Part shown: positions 18,201-31,700 of the stretch, piece after piece
Layout of the letters: the number at the start of each line of letters is the position of its first letter
Position numbering within the stretch: the first letter of the stretch is position 1
DNA from: Dallia pectoralis
Lineage: Eukaryota > Chordata > Actinopteri > Esociformes > Umbridae
Assembly (NCBI GenBank): GCA_029465975.1
Contig: CM055744.1
Location: forward strand, 5,382,996-5,446,995
DNA length: 64,000 bases
Direction of reading: 5' to 3'
Notes under the pieces: generated by a model
Databases searched by the model: none
Told to the model about the DNA's origin: nothing
Seen by the model: the letters and a program-made list of their open reading frames with translations, nothing else
Made by a program: the position numbers and the translations under genes

Positions 18201-21200
18201 AATGTGCCTGCTTTTAGTTTATTATACAAGCTAAAAGTGTGCTATCCATCGTATTGTGTTTGGTGCAACATTTACAAATTACATATGCTGGACTTGAATT
18301 TGATCAACGTCTTGCAATGCAGGAAAAGCTAAACGTGTAATGATTTCTAGCTTCAGATAATTGCAATGTCCCCTTGATAATGTCAGACTTGATATTTCAC
18401 ATACCACATCGACCTGTACAAAAATGTACATTTATTGTTGCTACACGCTTCTGCTATTGTCTCAAGTTTAAATTCTACATCTGTAATAATAGTTATTTGG
18501 CGACAGCCAATATACAGCATCCTAAAAGCCCAAGTAGCCACGTATTGAAAAGCGGAAGGATAATGACATCTAATCAGAGATGATTAAGTCATCACTACCT
18601 TCTCTTTTATCCCGTTCTCTGTCTCTTTTTCCACATTCTCGTTCTCTATCATTATCTTTTTCTCTCCTTTCTTTCTCTTTCTTTCTCTTTCTCTTTCTTT
18701 CTCTTGCGCTCTGCGTCACAATATCACCATGCAAATGCAAAAAGTCACGTATCTCTGACAGCAACATGATTTATTGGGGCAACATGAAGGTATATTCTGG
18801 CCAATGGCTAAAGAGAAGAGGTTATTTTTACGCTTTCACACAATCTATGGTTGTGAGGGTTTAGGACTGGGGTTGTACTGTTGCCGACAGTGTCAGAGAT
18901 TCAGCTGCGTTTCATCACTGTATTCACAGACGGCAGCCTGAGTCTTCTTGTGACACCATATTCATTTGGCCAACAGCAATGTCTAGTGCCTGAGCGGGTG
19001 TTCATAAATGCATATATACAATGGTCTGGTGAAATTCATACAGGCATCTGCAGGGTAATGCATCTGGCAGACAACAACTATGCCCGGACAATTCATTTAC
19101 CTGCAATACTCCTATTCCCAGAGCACGCATTATTTGTATAATATATGTTTTAACATATCAACAACTTCCAATTGTCACGAACCAAGGTGTAGTGTAGAAT
19201 TGAGCCAGGCACATAGCAGCACAAACTGGAGTGCAATATAGCCCCGGTGATTGTTGACAAGCCCCAGCCGGGCTAACAACAAAACAATCACCCAAAACAG
19301 GAAGTGCACCCCACTTAACTCCCTGAGTGGAACAAAACTCCCCAGAGCGATGTTCGTTTTATAGTTTACTCCAGTTCATGTATGTTGCAACTGCACATAA
19401 ACCCCAGCCCCTGTCACTTTAATACCAGCGTCCCTGCTGTTTGATAGTTCTAAACAAGAGTGATGCTGTTCGCACTGCATTGCACTTGCAATATCTTGTA
19501 AAAACATTTCGTTTGATCATATCATGTGCAGCCCTACTGGGGACTAAATCTAAATGATGGACAGGGCAATACCCACCAAGCTTGAACAGGGAGATCTATA
19601 TTCTGAGCCTTTTCCTCTCCAGCCATTGACTTCGGTCCACGGCAAGTAATGCCCGTGGCCTCTTCATCACAAAACTCAGACGTGGTCGAGAAGGCATGTT
19701 TGTCTCTATGTGTCCCGTCAAAGTGGAAAATGTGCAGGCCAACCAATGCTAGGAGAAATGACAACAGCGTTGCGCAGGCAGCTGAAATTGCTCTCACTGG
19801 ACAAGTCCTTGCCAATAAAACACCCTGCTTCAGAGCATCAGAGGAGTAAAAGAGGAAAAGAAAACAATCTCTAAATTGAAGGGAAAAAAACTAAGATTAT
19901 CTACCAATACACTTTCAGGTTTTAGTCAGAATAACGTCACACGATATAATGAAAATGGTATATACCTAAAGGGCTGGCGCAGCTTTACTCCATGGCAGCA
20001 GTCTGAAGTACGGAGTCAGATGTGGCTCCGTGCCGTAGTTTACCACCAACACGGTTACCGTCCTCCCGTCCTACCAGCTGTTGAGTTTTGACTCCTGTGC
20101 CGTCCTTCACTGCACAAGCAATCTGGTACTAAGTGCTCTCTGGTTTGTTTTAAGCGCTCCTTGTCCTAGGTGGCACCCTTGTAATACCATTATCGTGTGC
20201 TTAGGTGTTGACGTTCGTGCTGAATTTCCTTATGCTTCAAGCGTACCTGTACTTGCTTGGGCCAGTTGTTGTTGTCATGTTTCATGCGGAGTGCAGTGAC
20301 GAATAGAGCCAAATTCAGCTAAATCTAGCTCAGTGATCTAGCTCTGCTGGACATTTTGGTTAGAAATAACTATTGCAGTTGAATCTGCAGGTACAATGTG
20401 TAGCTCATGCTAGCTAAAACACTTGATAACAGTAGGCTATAGTAACAATGTACAACACAAATGTCTGAGATTACAGAACTACAATTCACAGACCACGCAC
20501 ATGTCTGAGTGGCTAGCTAACGTTAATCTAATAATGTGTCTGCAATGATCAAATCAATGCCATCTGACTAGGTAAACCATGTATAATTGCAACCCATACA
20601 AACACTGATGCAAACAGTTTATTATGCCTGTCCTATTGTGCTAAAGCAAATTAACAAGAATTATTTTGACACAAAGTAGCATAGAAAATAATTTAAAAAA
20701 GAATGATGGGATTGTAAAGACATCATCAGTGCTTGTCTCCCCCTAGCACCTGAGGGACGTATGATGAAATCATTGAAGGCCTTACACAAGGTTTTTTACT
20801 ATTGAAGATTGTGCAGGCAGATTAGGTGGTTCCAATTATTTATTTTTTCTTTCAAAACAACCTTGTACGCAGTCAGTTTTTTCTGTACAAGAATGGTGTT
20901 GAATGAAGCAAACACAAACAATATGTAAACGGAATGCACATTATTAACCTTGAAAACCACACCAAGATTTTTTCTGGTGTTGGTTTTGAGTCCTTGTTAC
21001 TGTGATGGGCATGGTGCATACTAAATAGTTGGGGAAAGTAGGGGAAATACTGCCCCACACTGGTCAGGAGTGCATACAACAGCTGGGACTGCATCAAATG
21101 TGCCGTAGCCCTTGGAACTCTTGAATAAACTTTAAAGAAGGACACATCCATGAGCTTTACTTTGCTGTGTCTTATGGATCAATGTACTGTGTTGATTTAG

Positions 21201-22676
21201 AACTTTTACAAAATTTAAGGCAGCAATTCCATCACCAATGTGTGCTTAAGTACCCATGCTATTTTCTCCCCAAAAAATGACATTAATGTTATAGTCTAGG
21301 ACACTATTGTGTTTCTACAAATCTCTCAGCAAGTGAACTTTCTATGGAACTTCACAGTGAAGATATAAAATGTTCACATAGTATGTCAGAAGAAAATTGA
21401 ATAAGTACATTGGTGTGTGTCTGCAGTTTTCTGTGGCACTGCAGTGGCTCTGTCATGGTCTGAGTTTTGAATTTTAGTATTAGATTGGCCGCCTCGCTGA
21501 AGTAACTTCAACATAATTGAAGCTTTGTGGAATTACTTGAACAAAGAATTTGACAAAAAATTCATCCAAAGTCAAGTCTGGCAAGATGCTTAGAAGAATG
21601 TATCGTTCAGTTTACCAAAGTGAATTGCATTAGATTTACTTTCTAAAAATAAAATAACGTTGTGTTTATTTTCATTATTTTAATGCATTCATAGCTTTTC
21701 AGTTTTATTCAATGTTGAAGAGTGGGATCTTTTCAAAAGAAAACGTTGCTGTACTTCTAGCAATGTCAAAGTCTAAAAGTCTAAATTAGTATGATCTGTA
21801 TTTAAAACCTTTTTCTCTGACAGGTTGATGTTAATTTTCGGCTAGATAATGATATCTTATGGTGCATTAGCGCGTCAGTCTGCAGTCTTTTTTGACATTC
21901 ATTGATCACATCGGCAAAAGTAATTTGGTGGACTTCTTTCAGCCATATTAAGACAAACACCCAGTTTCCATAGACAGACATTGTCAGTACAATGGCCTAC
22001 ACTAAAAAGCTTATCGGATTTCACCATGGCCACGTCATTGGATGTCTCTTTCCCAATCAGTCTGTTTGTCAAATTTCGGCCCTGCAAGTGTGACCCGGTC
22101 AACTATAAGGGCTTTTATTGTGAAGTGTCTATGTGGCCTGCCGTGAAGGCCGCTCAAGCTCACAGAATGGGATGGCAGAGTGCTGAATTGCGTAGTGCTT
22201 AAACTCATGGCTATGTAATAACCCAATAGAGTAATGTGGTATGAACAGGTCCCTTAGAAAAATAGACTAGAGTAAAATACTTTGTAAGAATACTTGATCT
22301 TTCGCAAACTGATTCTACAGGTTTTCTGAGAGACTGAAAATGATATTGTTAAATTCAAATAAAGTCAGAAGTCATGGGTAAAGAACATCACAGCAAGTGA
22401 CACCACAGGCAGTTGTTCTGAATCCTGATTTTAAAGTTTGTGCCTGGAGGTTGTGTGTTAAAATGGGAGCTGAACGAGATTTCCGAGCCGGAGATGTTAA
22501 TTCCCTCACGAAGCGGCGAGGAAGCTCCTGTAAGTTCACAGAAAATCTCTAATGATCACCAGCACCGAGCAAAGCTCTGACACATCTACTCACTGACTAA
22601 ATTGCCACAGCCTGTTATCACCACTTGAAATATGTTGTGAAAAACAGCATTAGTTGGAGTGTGCTCATCTCAAACG

Positions 22677-22707
<31 letters not shown>

Positions 22708-25700
22708 GGTATATTTTAAGCGGGATGGAGAGTTGATAGAGGTGATATCCTACATCCACCCTTCAGCAGCTGCGGAGGAGGTTAGTGCAGCTGCCGGAGT
22801 GCGGGGTTCCAGGCCGCTCATTAGCAGGGACCTCGACGACACCAAGTTGCAGAGGTCCCTCTCTCTGTTGGATCCCGAGGGCCGGCAAGCTCGCCTGTTC
22901 ACCGAGAGCACTGAGCGTGCTCATACCTCGGGACAGCACGCCCGGGGCCAGCAGCAGGAGCAGCCCAGCCCCGCCACAGAGGTCATCCCAGAGACGGTGG
23001 TGAGCCGGGAGTTCCCCCGCTGGGTGCAGAGCACTGACCCACTCTACTACTTCAGCCAGACCCACATTCCCCAAAGTGATGGTTCTGTGTTGGTGCAGGC
23101 CAGACTCACCTGGACCCTGAATCCACAGCTGGACAATGAGGCCATGTTCAGCTGTGAGGTCAAGCATCCAGCAGTGTCCCAGCCCATGCAGACAGAGATC
23201 ACACTGGGTGAGTGCAACATGGGCCTGTCCCTCGGCTTACACGCTGTCACTTACGCGCTGTCACTTACACGCTGTCACTTACGCGCTGTCACTTACACGC
23301 TGTCACTTACACGCTGTCCTCATCATCCTAGTCAGTCTCTCTGAGCCTTCTTTTGTCCTCATAGTAAATTGACAAAAAATTACACCAATTTCCATTTGAT
23401 GCCTGATTGTGTTACAGCTGAGCAGATTGCCAGTTTAGAGGGGAATTTAAAACTCATAGTGACTTATAGAGCAATTCACTGGGCTGTCTGTTCCTAGATT
23501 GAGCTAACCCTACAGCCGTTATTGGAAAAAAGTCTACCTGAGTGAGAAATGTCAAATACAAATTTAAAGATAACTGGCCATTGATGTGGTAACTCAATGT
23601 AACTGTATGTGAACATAAATTACTACGTTTCATGCTATTACATAATGAATTCTAATTTAGGTATCGGCACAAAGAAGGCAAGGTGACTATAGGGTTTAAT
23701 TATTTTTATATCACATTTAAGAAAATATATTTGACCATTATGCATTATCTCATTGTACTGTCAAAATTCTGCATTAAGATTTGAGTGAATAATTCAAAAG
23801 AGAGAATGTATTTTCCAAGTATACGATCACAATGGCATCCAGTCAATCTCAGCTCAAAGATGCTGTGTTTTCATCTTCCCTCAAATACCAGCAGTTCAGG
23901 GCTGACATAATAAACAGAGACATTACCTTTACTAAAATAGACCTAACTAGGTGCCCGGCAGCCTAATGCATTGCATCACTGTGAAACTGCATCACCGCAA
24001 CCTGGGTTCTTGCCCTGGTTGTGCCACACCAAACGTGGCTGAATGTCCCATCTGTCTTGTGCACGTTGGTCCAGCTCAATTCGCAATTCCAAAAGACTGT
24101 CAGGTCAAACCAGAGTTTTCCTTCACCCTTGCTAATTCTGATCTCTTCCTGGTTGAGTGATCAGTGTGAAGAAAAAATCTCCTCGGTGGGGCGTTCGAAT
24201 AACGAACGCTTCAACACTCCCAAGCCAATTAGGAGTTGCCCTAATGAAATATGGTTGTAATTAAACCTGGATGAGACAAAATTACAGCTGAGGATCGTGG
24301 AGCAGAAAGTGTGTTGTAAAGGCCTGTTTATATACAGAACCAGTCCAAACATTTGTGTGTCCAGGCTTTTGACTAGTACTGTATGTTTATTGGTGTGCAC
24401 TCTCCATTTAGTGTGAGCTCCTGCTTTTAACTGCTCCACGCCCTGATAGTGGCCTACTCCTCGTACCAATGTATCACTGGCTATCGCCCCTCGCCCAGCC
24501 GTGAGAATCTCTTCATCGTTTTGCAGACGTATGAGCAACAACAACAACAGCAGGGCCAGATTAACGCACCCCCAACATGGAAGAATGAGAGTTTAGGGGC
24601 TACGATACTGTCAACAAGTGTTTCATTTATCTGCCTCATATTAACCCTCCTGCGGAGAAACATTACTCATATGAATATGAACACTATTACTAGTGACTCC
24701 TCCGGTCACCATCCTGCGGTCACCATCCTCCGGTCACCATCCTCCGGTCACCATCCTGCGGTCACCATCCTGCGGTCACCATCTCGTCTCCAATCTCTAA
24801 ACACATTCATTTTTCTACACACTCCTGATACACGGCCACATGTATTTCTGCTCCCATTTACTGTGTATTTAATCTGAGCTTATAGCAAAGTGTGTGTCCA
24901 TAGACATGGAGGGAAGCTGAAGTTATTCCATTAACCCGACACCAAAGCAGGGCCGTGCAGAGACCTTAGGAGGGGCAGGTTCTCAAAGTATAAAAGGGGC
25001 ACATTTAACAAGGCTTTAAATAGCGGTGCTCTAAATATCAATACAGCAATATATTGTGAAGCATTCCTTGCTGATTCGCGTATCGAATCGGATGATTATG
25101 TATTGATACGGCAGCAAATTCTGTGATGCAGTTTTGAAAAAGAAACAGAATAGAAAAGACAATTTTAAGTTTAAAAGTAAAAAAATATTTTCTGTCCACC
25201 TAATAATAACTCTGGGATTAGAAACGTTTAAAAAGTTGTCCCAAACTAATGTCTTTTTCTTCTCTGCTCTACAAAATAATTAAGAACAGCTGTTATAGTA
25301 AAAACTATAGAAAACGTTATAGTAAAATCAACATGGCCCATGTTTCATACAGTACAATATAGTTTTATTCAATGCCATGTCAGCATTTGTGGCTATTTTG
25401 ATGGCAAAAACAGAATTAAAAACACAAGAGTTACATTAATATTTCACATTAAACTAAAAAAATACAGCAAAAAGTCCTTGACTGAGTAGGCTGCCTTTGC
25501 TGGTGTTGTTGTTGCTGCTGCTGATACTGGAGTTGACTGTAGACATTAAAACAACAAACATATAGGAGATATACAAGCTGATTAACCAATTGTAATGTGA
25601 CCTTGATAATATGTAAATATTGTGATCATGATTTCAAATTGCATTGTGACTATGAGATAAAGTTGGACTTTGATTGATTATTTGATATTTTTACATTTAT

Positions 25701-28700
25701 TTCCAGAGATATTATTGAGTTTACAGGCTATAGTGGTCTTGCCTTTGTAAACACTGCTATTGTAGGAAAAACATATTCATTTCTGATTTTTATAATGATA
25801 ATTAAGAGAATGAGAAAATCTGAATAAGCCTTACCAGTGTTGTGATAATTATTTTTAAGGCACTCTACGTTTAAAAAAATAATGTAATATAATAATAGTT
25901 TAATCAAATAACAACAAAAGGACCAGACTCCTCGATCCCTGTGAACTTTTCAGCAGTTTCATGAGTTTTCGTGAAATAGACACGATTTTTGTACCCAAAA
26001 TTTGTGACATCCACACGTAAAAGGTTGTTTTTTCGTTTCCTGGACCCGATTTTCTTGAGGTGTTGAAAGTAAGTGTCGTGATTGGTTGACTCAACTTGCA
26101 TTTCAACCAGGAAGTGGGCGTAGCTTGAATTGTAAACGCGACGGACTTTCTTCAATATAACTCTTTTTATTACTATAAATATTAAACTAAATATTACGTG
26201 TCCTGTACACAAAAAAACTAATCGTGTCCAGGACACGGAAAAACGAACTTTTACGTGTGCATGTCACAAATGTTGGTTACAAAAATCCTGTCTATTTCAC
26301 GAAAACCTGTGATATCGTGTTAGAACTTTTCTCCCTCAAACAGCACGCTAACGTTACTTACACTACAGGCTATAACAGCAGTATAAGCAACTTATCTGCA
26401 TGCTCTCTTCACATCACATTGTTCTTGTAAAATAATAATAAGTTAAAAAAAAACATCAAAATCACTTCGCGGAGAACAAAACATCGCCAGATGCCGCGGT
26501 GTTGAAAATACCCTCTGGACATAAAAAAAAATGTGCGTGCGGCGTGAGGAATCGTCCCGGTTTGATGATGTCGTCGTCAGGTGAAAGGTCATCACGTGGA
26601 TCATTTTATTTACGGCGAAATTATTATTCATAAATGTTACTAATATTTAGATTGGGCATGGGCAGGCATTCACAAAAGGGCATGTTATTTCAAAAACATT
26701 TTTGGAAATGTTGCTTTGACAAAAGGGCACTTTGGGCACCAAGGGGTAAAGGGGCAGGTGCTCAAGCACCCAACGCCCCCCCTTCTGCACGTGCCTGCAC
26801 CAAAGCACCCTTTTCTGGTTCAAACTATTGACCAATGAGCCTGTTTCTGGTGCTTAGCATACCTATGGAAAAAATACTTACATCAATGCTATTTTACCGA
26901 ACACAAAAAAACGAAAGCACATCGGTACGGAAGGACACTCAACACGCTCGGTGCACAAATGGTTAATGATCCCTACACTGAAGCACCTGTCAGACACGCA
27001 AAGCAAACTAGTCTTTCAACTCAGGCGTGTTTTGTTCTTTTGCCTGTGGTGTGATTCTGGATACAAACTTTATCTCCAGCCTTTTGCATTTTTGTTGAGC
27101 GTTCTACTATCATCTTTCAGTCAACTCTTGGAGTTTGATGAGACGGCATGAGATATTCATATCTCATGTAGATTTTCAGACAGAGGACTGATCTAATTCA
27201 AATCGCTTTGAAATGTCTTTGTAACCCTTTCCAGACTCTCTTCATTAATATTTATTCTGAGAGACTAAGACAGGTATTTCAATCTTGGCATGTGTTTACT
27301 ACACACCTATGTGGTTACGATCAGTGCAACTACACCACGTTTCTAATCTTTTGCAAAGCCTGGACCCTTCCAAGTTACTCTCTAATTATCTTTTTATCAT
27401 TTGCAACTGTCTCGGTAATCCTGATTTTAGCCATTTCATGCGATGGTTATGGTAGTGGTGTCCAAACCTTTTCTGAATAAGGAAATTACATATATATTTA
27501 CTTTAAATGCACAAATGCTTTCAGTGGTGTACTAACTTTAACAGTATGCACAAATCACATGATGAAATACTGACGGCTTACCCTACAATTTACACGTGTC
27601 AGCCTATGTTGCCTGGACCTCCACACAAACACGCCAGGGAGTAAGATCATGTGAATGAAATGATATCGTTTTCATTTATATTATAAATATATTTGTAATT
27701 GGATGTTTTATAATTGCAAACAATTCATTGTTTTTTCAATGGCATATATAAAATATATTTATTACACTGTCAGAATCACTAAGTTGAAATGGGATCATTA
27801 CATTCGTCTTCAGTGTGTTGATTGTAAAAAGGCTAGAGACACATAGAGGTTTAACAGACTCAGATTTTGACACATTTTTTTAATGCAATTCAAGCTACAT
27901 ATTGATTGATATCGTTGTTCCGTTAAACTCTCCGGAAATTCCAATACAACGCTAAGAAGAGAGAACAGCAAAAAAAGCATTTGTTTGTATTGATTGGAAC
28001 AATAGGAGGATTTACAAACCTGCTTGGAGCAGATTCAACATGGGGTGAGTTAAAGCTGCTGTTTTAATAGATTTTTAGGCGAAGGCTATGTGATAACAGA
28101 GAGTAAATAGCACATATGGTTAGAAACATGTCACCTCTTCAAAACTCTAAATATATAACTTCCACTTCCAATATCGTCATTTCCTAACCTAATAGTGACA
28201 CATGTTAAATTCCTCTTTAAGAATGCCTGTCTCCATTTCCTTTTCCATTGCTCACTGATACATGTTTGGTGAGGAAATTAAAAGGAAATACTAAATATTT
28301 TACAGTGTTAATATTGCCAAATTAGACACAGTGACGGTCTGACAGCCGACCAATGATGTAATAAATTTCATGAATATACCAGAGCTTTGTGCTCAGCATA
28401 CAAATGGATTTGGGCCGGTGCTGGGACCTGGGGTGCCTCTCAGAACGGGCCACATCTCTGTGTTTTCTTTGCCTCTCCCTACACTCTGGTTCCAGTATTC
28501 ATAAACTCTGTAAATCTGAATAATTAAAAATACCCTATTACTCACGTTTGCAGGCTAAGAAGACTGGAGGAATTATCATTTCATATATTGGAACTGAGAA
28601 ATGCCGCCTGTCTGTATCCAACCATCATGTCCTCCCCAGCATAAGATAATCAGAGAACAGCTGCACCATTTTAGGAGTTTTTCAGAAGATATTTCTGTTG

Positions 28701-31700
28701 CATTCTTGTGTGTCTGAGTGTCTCTGTATTTCTGTGTTGTTTGTATTTATATATGATTGCATCTGTGTTTACCTGCATCTCATTTGTATTCCGCTTGCGT
28801 CTTGCTGTTGTGTACGGAGTCTAGTTCACCCCGCAGGTTGGATATGTGAGATTAATTATACAGTGTTGGATTCATCAACCTTTTTCAATTACTTGTTGTG
28901 CCTTCCCTTCCTTTAAAAACAGCCCGTGTACTGTTTCTGAGTTATCTACAGTGATCCACATCTGTAGTCAGAGGTCAGAGGTCAGGCCTGGTGATACCTG
29001 GCTGGGTCACAGAGCACACCTGATGCATTGAGTGGTGTTGTTAACTGAGGACACTGTGTGTGCACTGACCCATACCACCGTGCTAACAGTATCTGTAAAG
29101 TGACGAGGTTGGGTGACCGGCTTGACGTCTCAGTAGACCAGGACTTATTCCCCCTGTGCAGCCACGGCCCTCCTGGGATATGCAGCATGTTGGTCACATC
29201 GCCTGCTGTCCTAATCAAAGGTGATGACGTTAGGCGCCAACTGTCGTTGTTGGACCGGCTCCCAGAAAACTGCCATCATCCCGTTAACAGTGCCAGAAAT
29301 CACTGTGACGCCATGACGGCCATACTGAAAATATCCTTTGGATATAGAGTGGGAGGTGGGAAGCAGGCAGTATAGCAGTAACCCCACCCCCCCCCAGATA
29401 ACTGGCTAGGTGACGTCCTCACCGCGGACCGTTTAAAGCACGCTCATATCTAAAAGCAGAATTTATCAAAGTTGACAGATTTATTCTATTTTTTGAATTA
29501 CCAATGTCTTATAACAAAATGACATTGGTTTTCCTGTAGGCAGTTTACTATAGAGGATCTGACAGCAATACTTTGGTTTAGTTTTTAAATGATGACATTT
29601 AGTCCTGGGAACAATAGGGTTATGAATAGGCTAGTCTTCCACTGACTCACCCGGCTCTGGTTCTGACTCAGCCGGATATGGTTCTGACTCAGCCGGCACT
29701 GGTTCTGACTCAGCCGGCACTGGTTCTGACTCAGCCGGATCTGGTTCTGACTCAGCCGGCACTGGTTCTGACTCAGCCGGCAATGGTTCTGACTCAGCCG
29801 GATCTGGTTCTGACTCAGCCGGCACTGGTTCTGACTCAGCCGGCAATGGTTCTGACTCAGCCGGATCTGGTTCTGACTCAGCCTAGCCACCCAACCGGAA
29901 CTAGCCGTCTGCACCCCACTAAGCAAACACAGAGTGAGAACAAAAGGTTCCCACTTGTGACAATGGCTAAATGTTTTGTTGGTATATTTGTAGTTAATTT
30001 CCACGTGGAGAGGTTGAAAACTTCAATGAAACCTAATTGTTGTTGGCATTTTCAAAATCAGGCACTAGTATCAATAGCAAAACACCAAAATATTCAACTA
30101 ACAGCACTATTCGGGTAATAATATAAAGCAAAAACACATTTGGTTGAATTGTTAAATCTGTCCGGTAGAACACGCAAGTACATCTTGCCTCTACACATGT
30201 TAAGACGATCCTGTGGTTTAGGAGGTCACATGTTAGAGAGTTACAGATCACCATTGCATCTTGGGATCACCAAGTCTCCAGATGTGATGCAGTGTCCATC
30301 AGAAACAGAACTACACCTGCTTACAGTTACATCACTAACAATGTATTAATGTGCAAATTGCAGTCCAAAACCCCTTTTGTACTTGTTTCCTGGCTCATTC
30401 TAGCTACGCATTCAGATTGGTACTGCATGAGGTACTGCATGAGGAACATCTCACCCGGTATAGCAACCGCTCATAGTTGTCTGTACGAGTACGCCAAAGT
30501 AATTAACAACCAGATTTGTGAGATGTTCTATAAGCGCAATAAGCCATGTGACACAATGCGGTATAATGAACAGGTACATTGTTAAATTAATTCATCTTTA
30601 AAATACAAAACAAGGCTGATCAAGTTAATGCAAGAAATATTCTCCAATAGACCGTTGGCAATACAATGTAGAAAGACAAGGTTAGTCCATCTGTCTAGGC
30701 CACAGCCTCTGATGCATGCGTAGGACACCTTGGTTCAATATCGAATGGGGCATGTAGAGTTAATGAAAAATGTGACTACGTAATGTATTTATTTTTATTT
30801 TACCTTTATTTAACCAGGTAGGCCCAATTTTGAACAAGTTCTCATTTGCAACGGCGACCTGGCCAAGATAAAGCAGAAACATGCAAGACAACATACAGTA
30901 TCTCAGAAAAGTGAGTTCACCCCTCACGTGTTTGTAAATATAGGATTATATCTTTTCATGTGACAACACTGAAGAAATGAACCGTTGCAACAAGGTAAAG
31001 TACTGAGTGTACAGCTTATATAACAGTATATTTGCTCTCCTACTGTAACAATAAAATAACTCAACACACAGCCATTAATGTCTGAACCGCTGGCAACAAA
31101 AGTGAGTACACACCAAAGTGTCAATATTTGACTACCATTGTCAATGGCCATCATTGTTTTCCAGTACTGCCTTAACCCTCTTCACAGCTTGGCACTGGAG
31201 TCCTCTTCCACTCCTCCATGATGACATCACAGAGCTGGTGGATGTTAGAGATCTTGCGCTCCTCCACCTTCTGTTTGAGGATGCCCCACAGATGCTCAAT
31301 AGGGTTTAGGTCTGGAGACATGCTTAGCCAGTCCATCACCTTTACCCTCAGATTTTTTAGCAAGGCAGTGGTCTTCTTGGAGATGTGTTTGGGGTCGTTA
31401 TCATGTTGGAATACTGCCCTGTGGCCCAGTCTCTAAAGGGAGGGAATCATGCTCTGCTTCAGTATGTCACAGTACATGTTGGTATTCATGGTTCCCTCAA
31501 TGAACTGTAGCTCCCCAGTCCCTCATGCAGCCCCAGACCATGGCACTCCCACCACCATGCTTTACTGTAGGCCAGACACACTTGTCTTTGTACTCCTCAC
31601 CTGGTTGCCGCCACACACCCTTGACACCATCTGAACCAAATTAGTTTATCTTGGTCTCATCAGACCACAGGACATGGTTCCAGTGATCCATGTCCTTAGT

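Larger units (their letters stand above)
15265..22708 (+). other. igsf21 intron (7.4 kb)
   Basis: Mostly AT-rich unique-looking DNA. Items seen inside: a CT-rich tract (18595-18712), an LTR-like fragment (19173-19351) and the (CT)n acceptor tract (22678-22704). No other exon was recognised. Confidence 0.8.

Noticed and set aside
29585..30118. AESEPVP / LVLTQPA repeat proteins
   Set aside because: 21-bp minisatellite read-through with no start or splice support.
31118..31634. Plus-strand ORFs in the Tc1 element
   Set aside because: They are antisense shadows of the minus-strand transposase relic.
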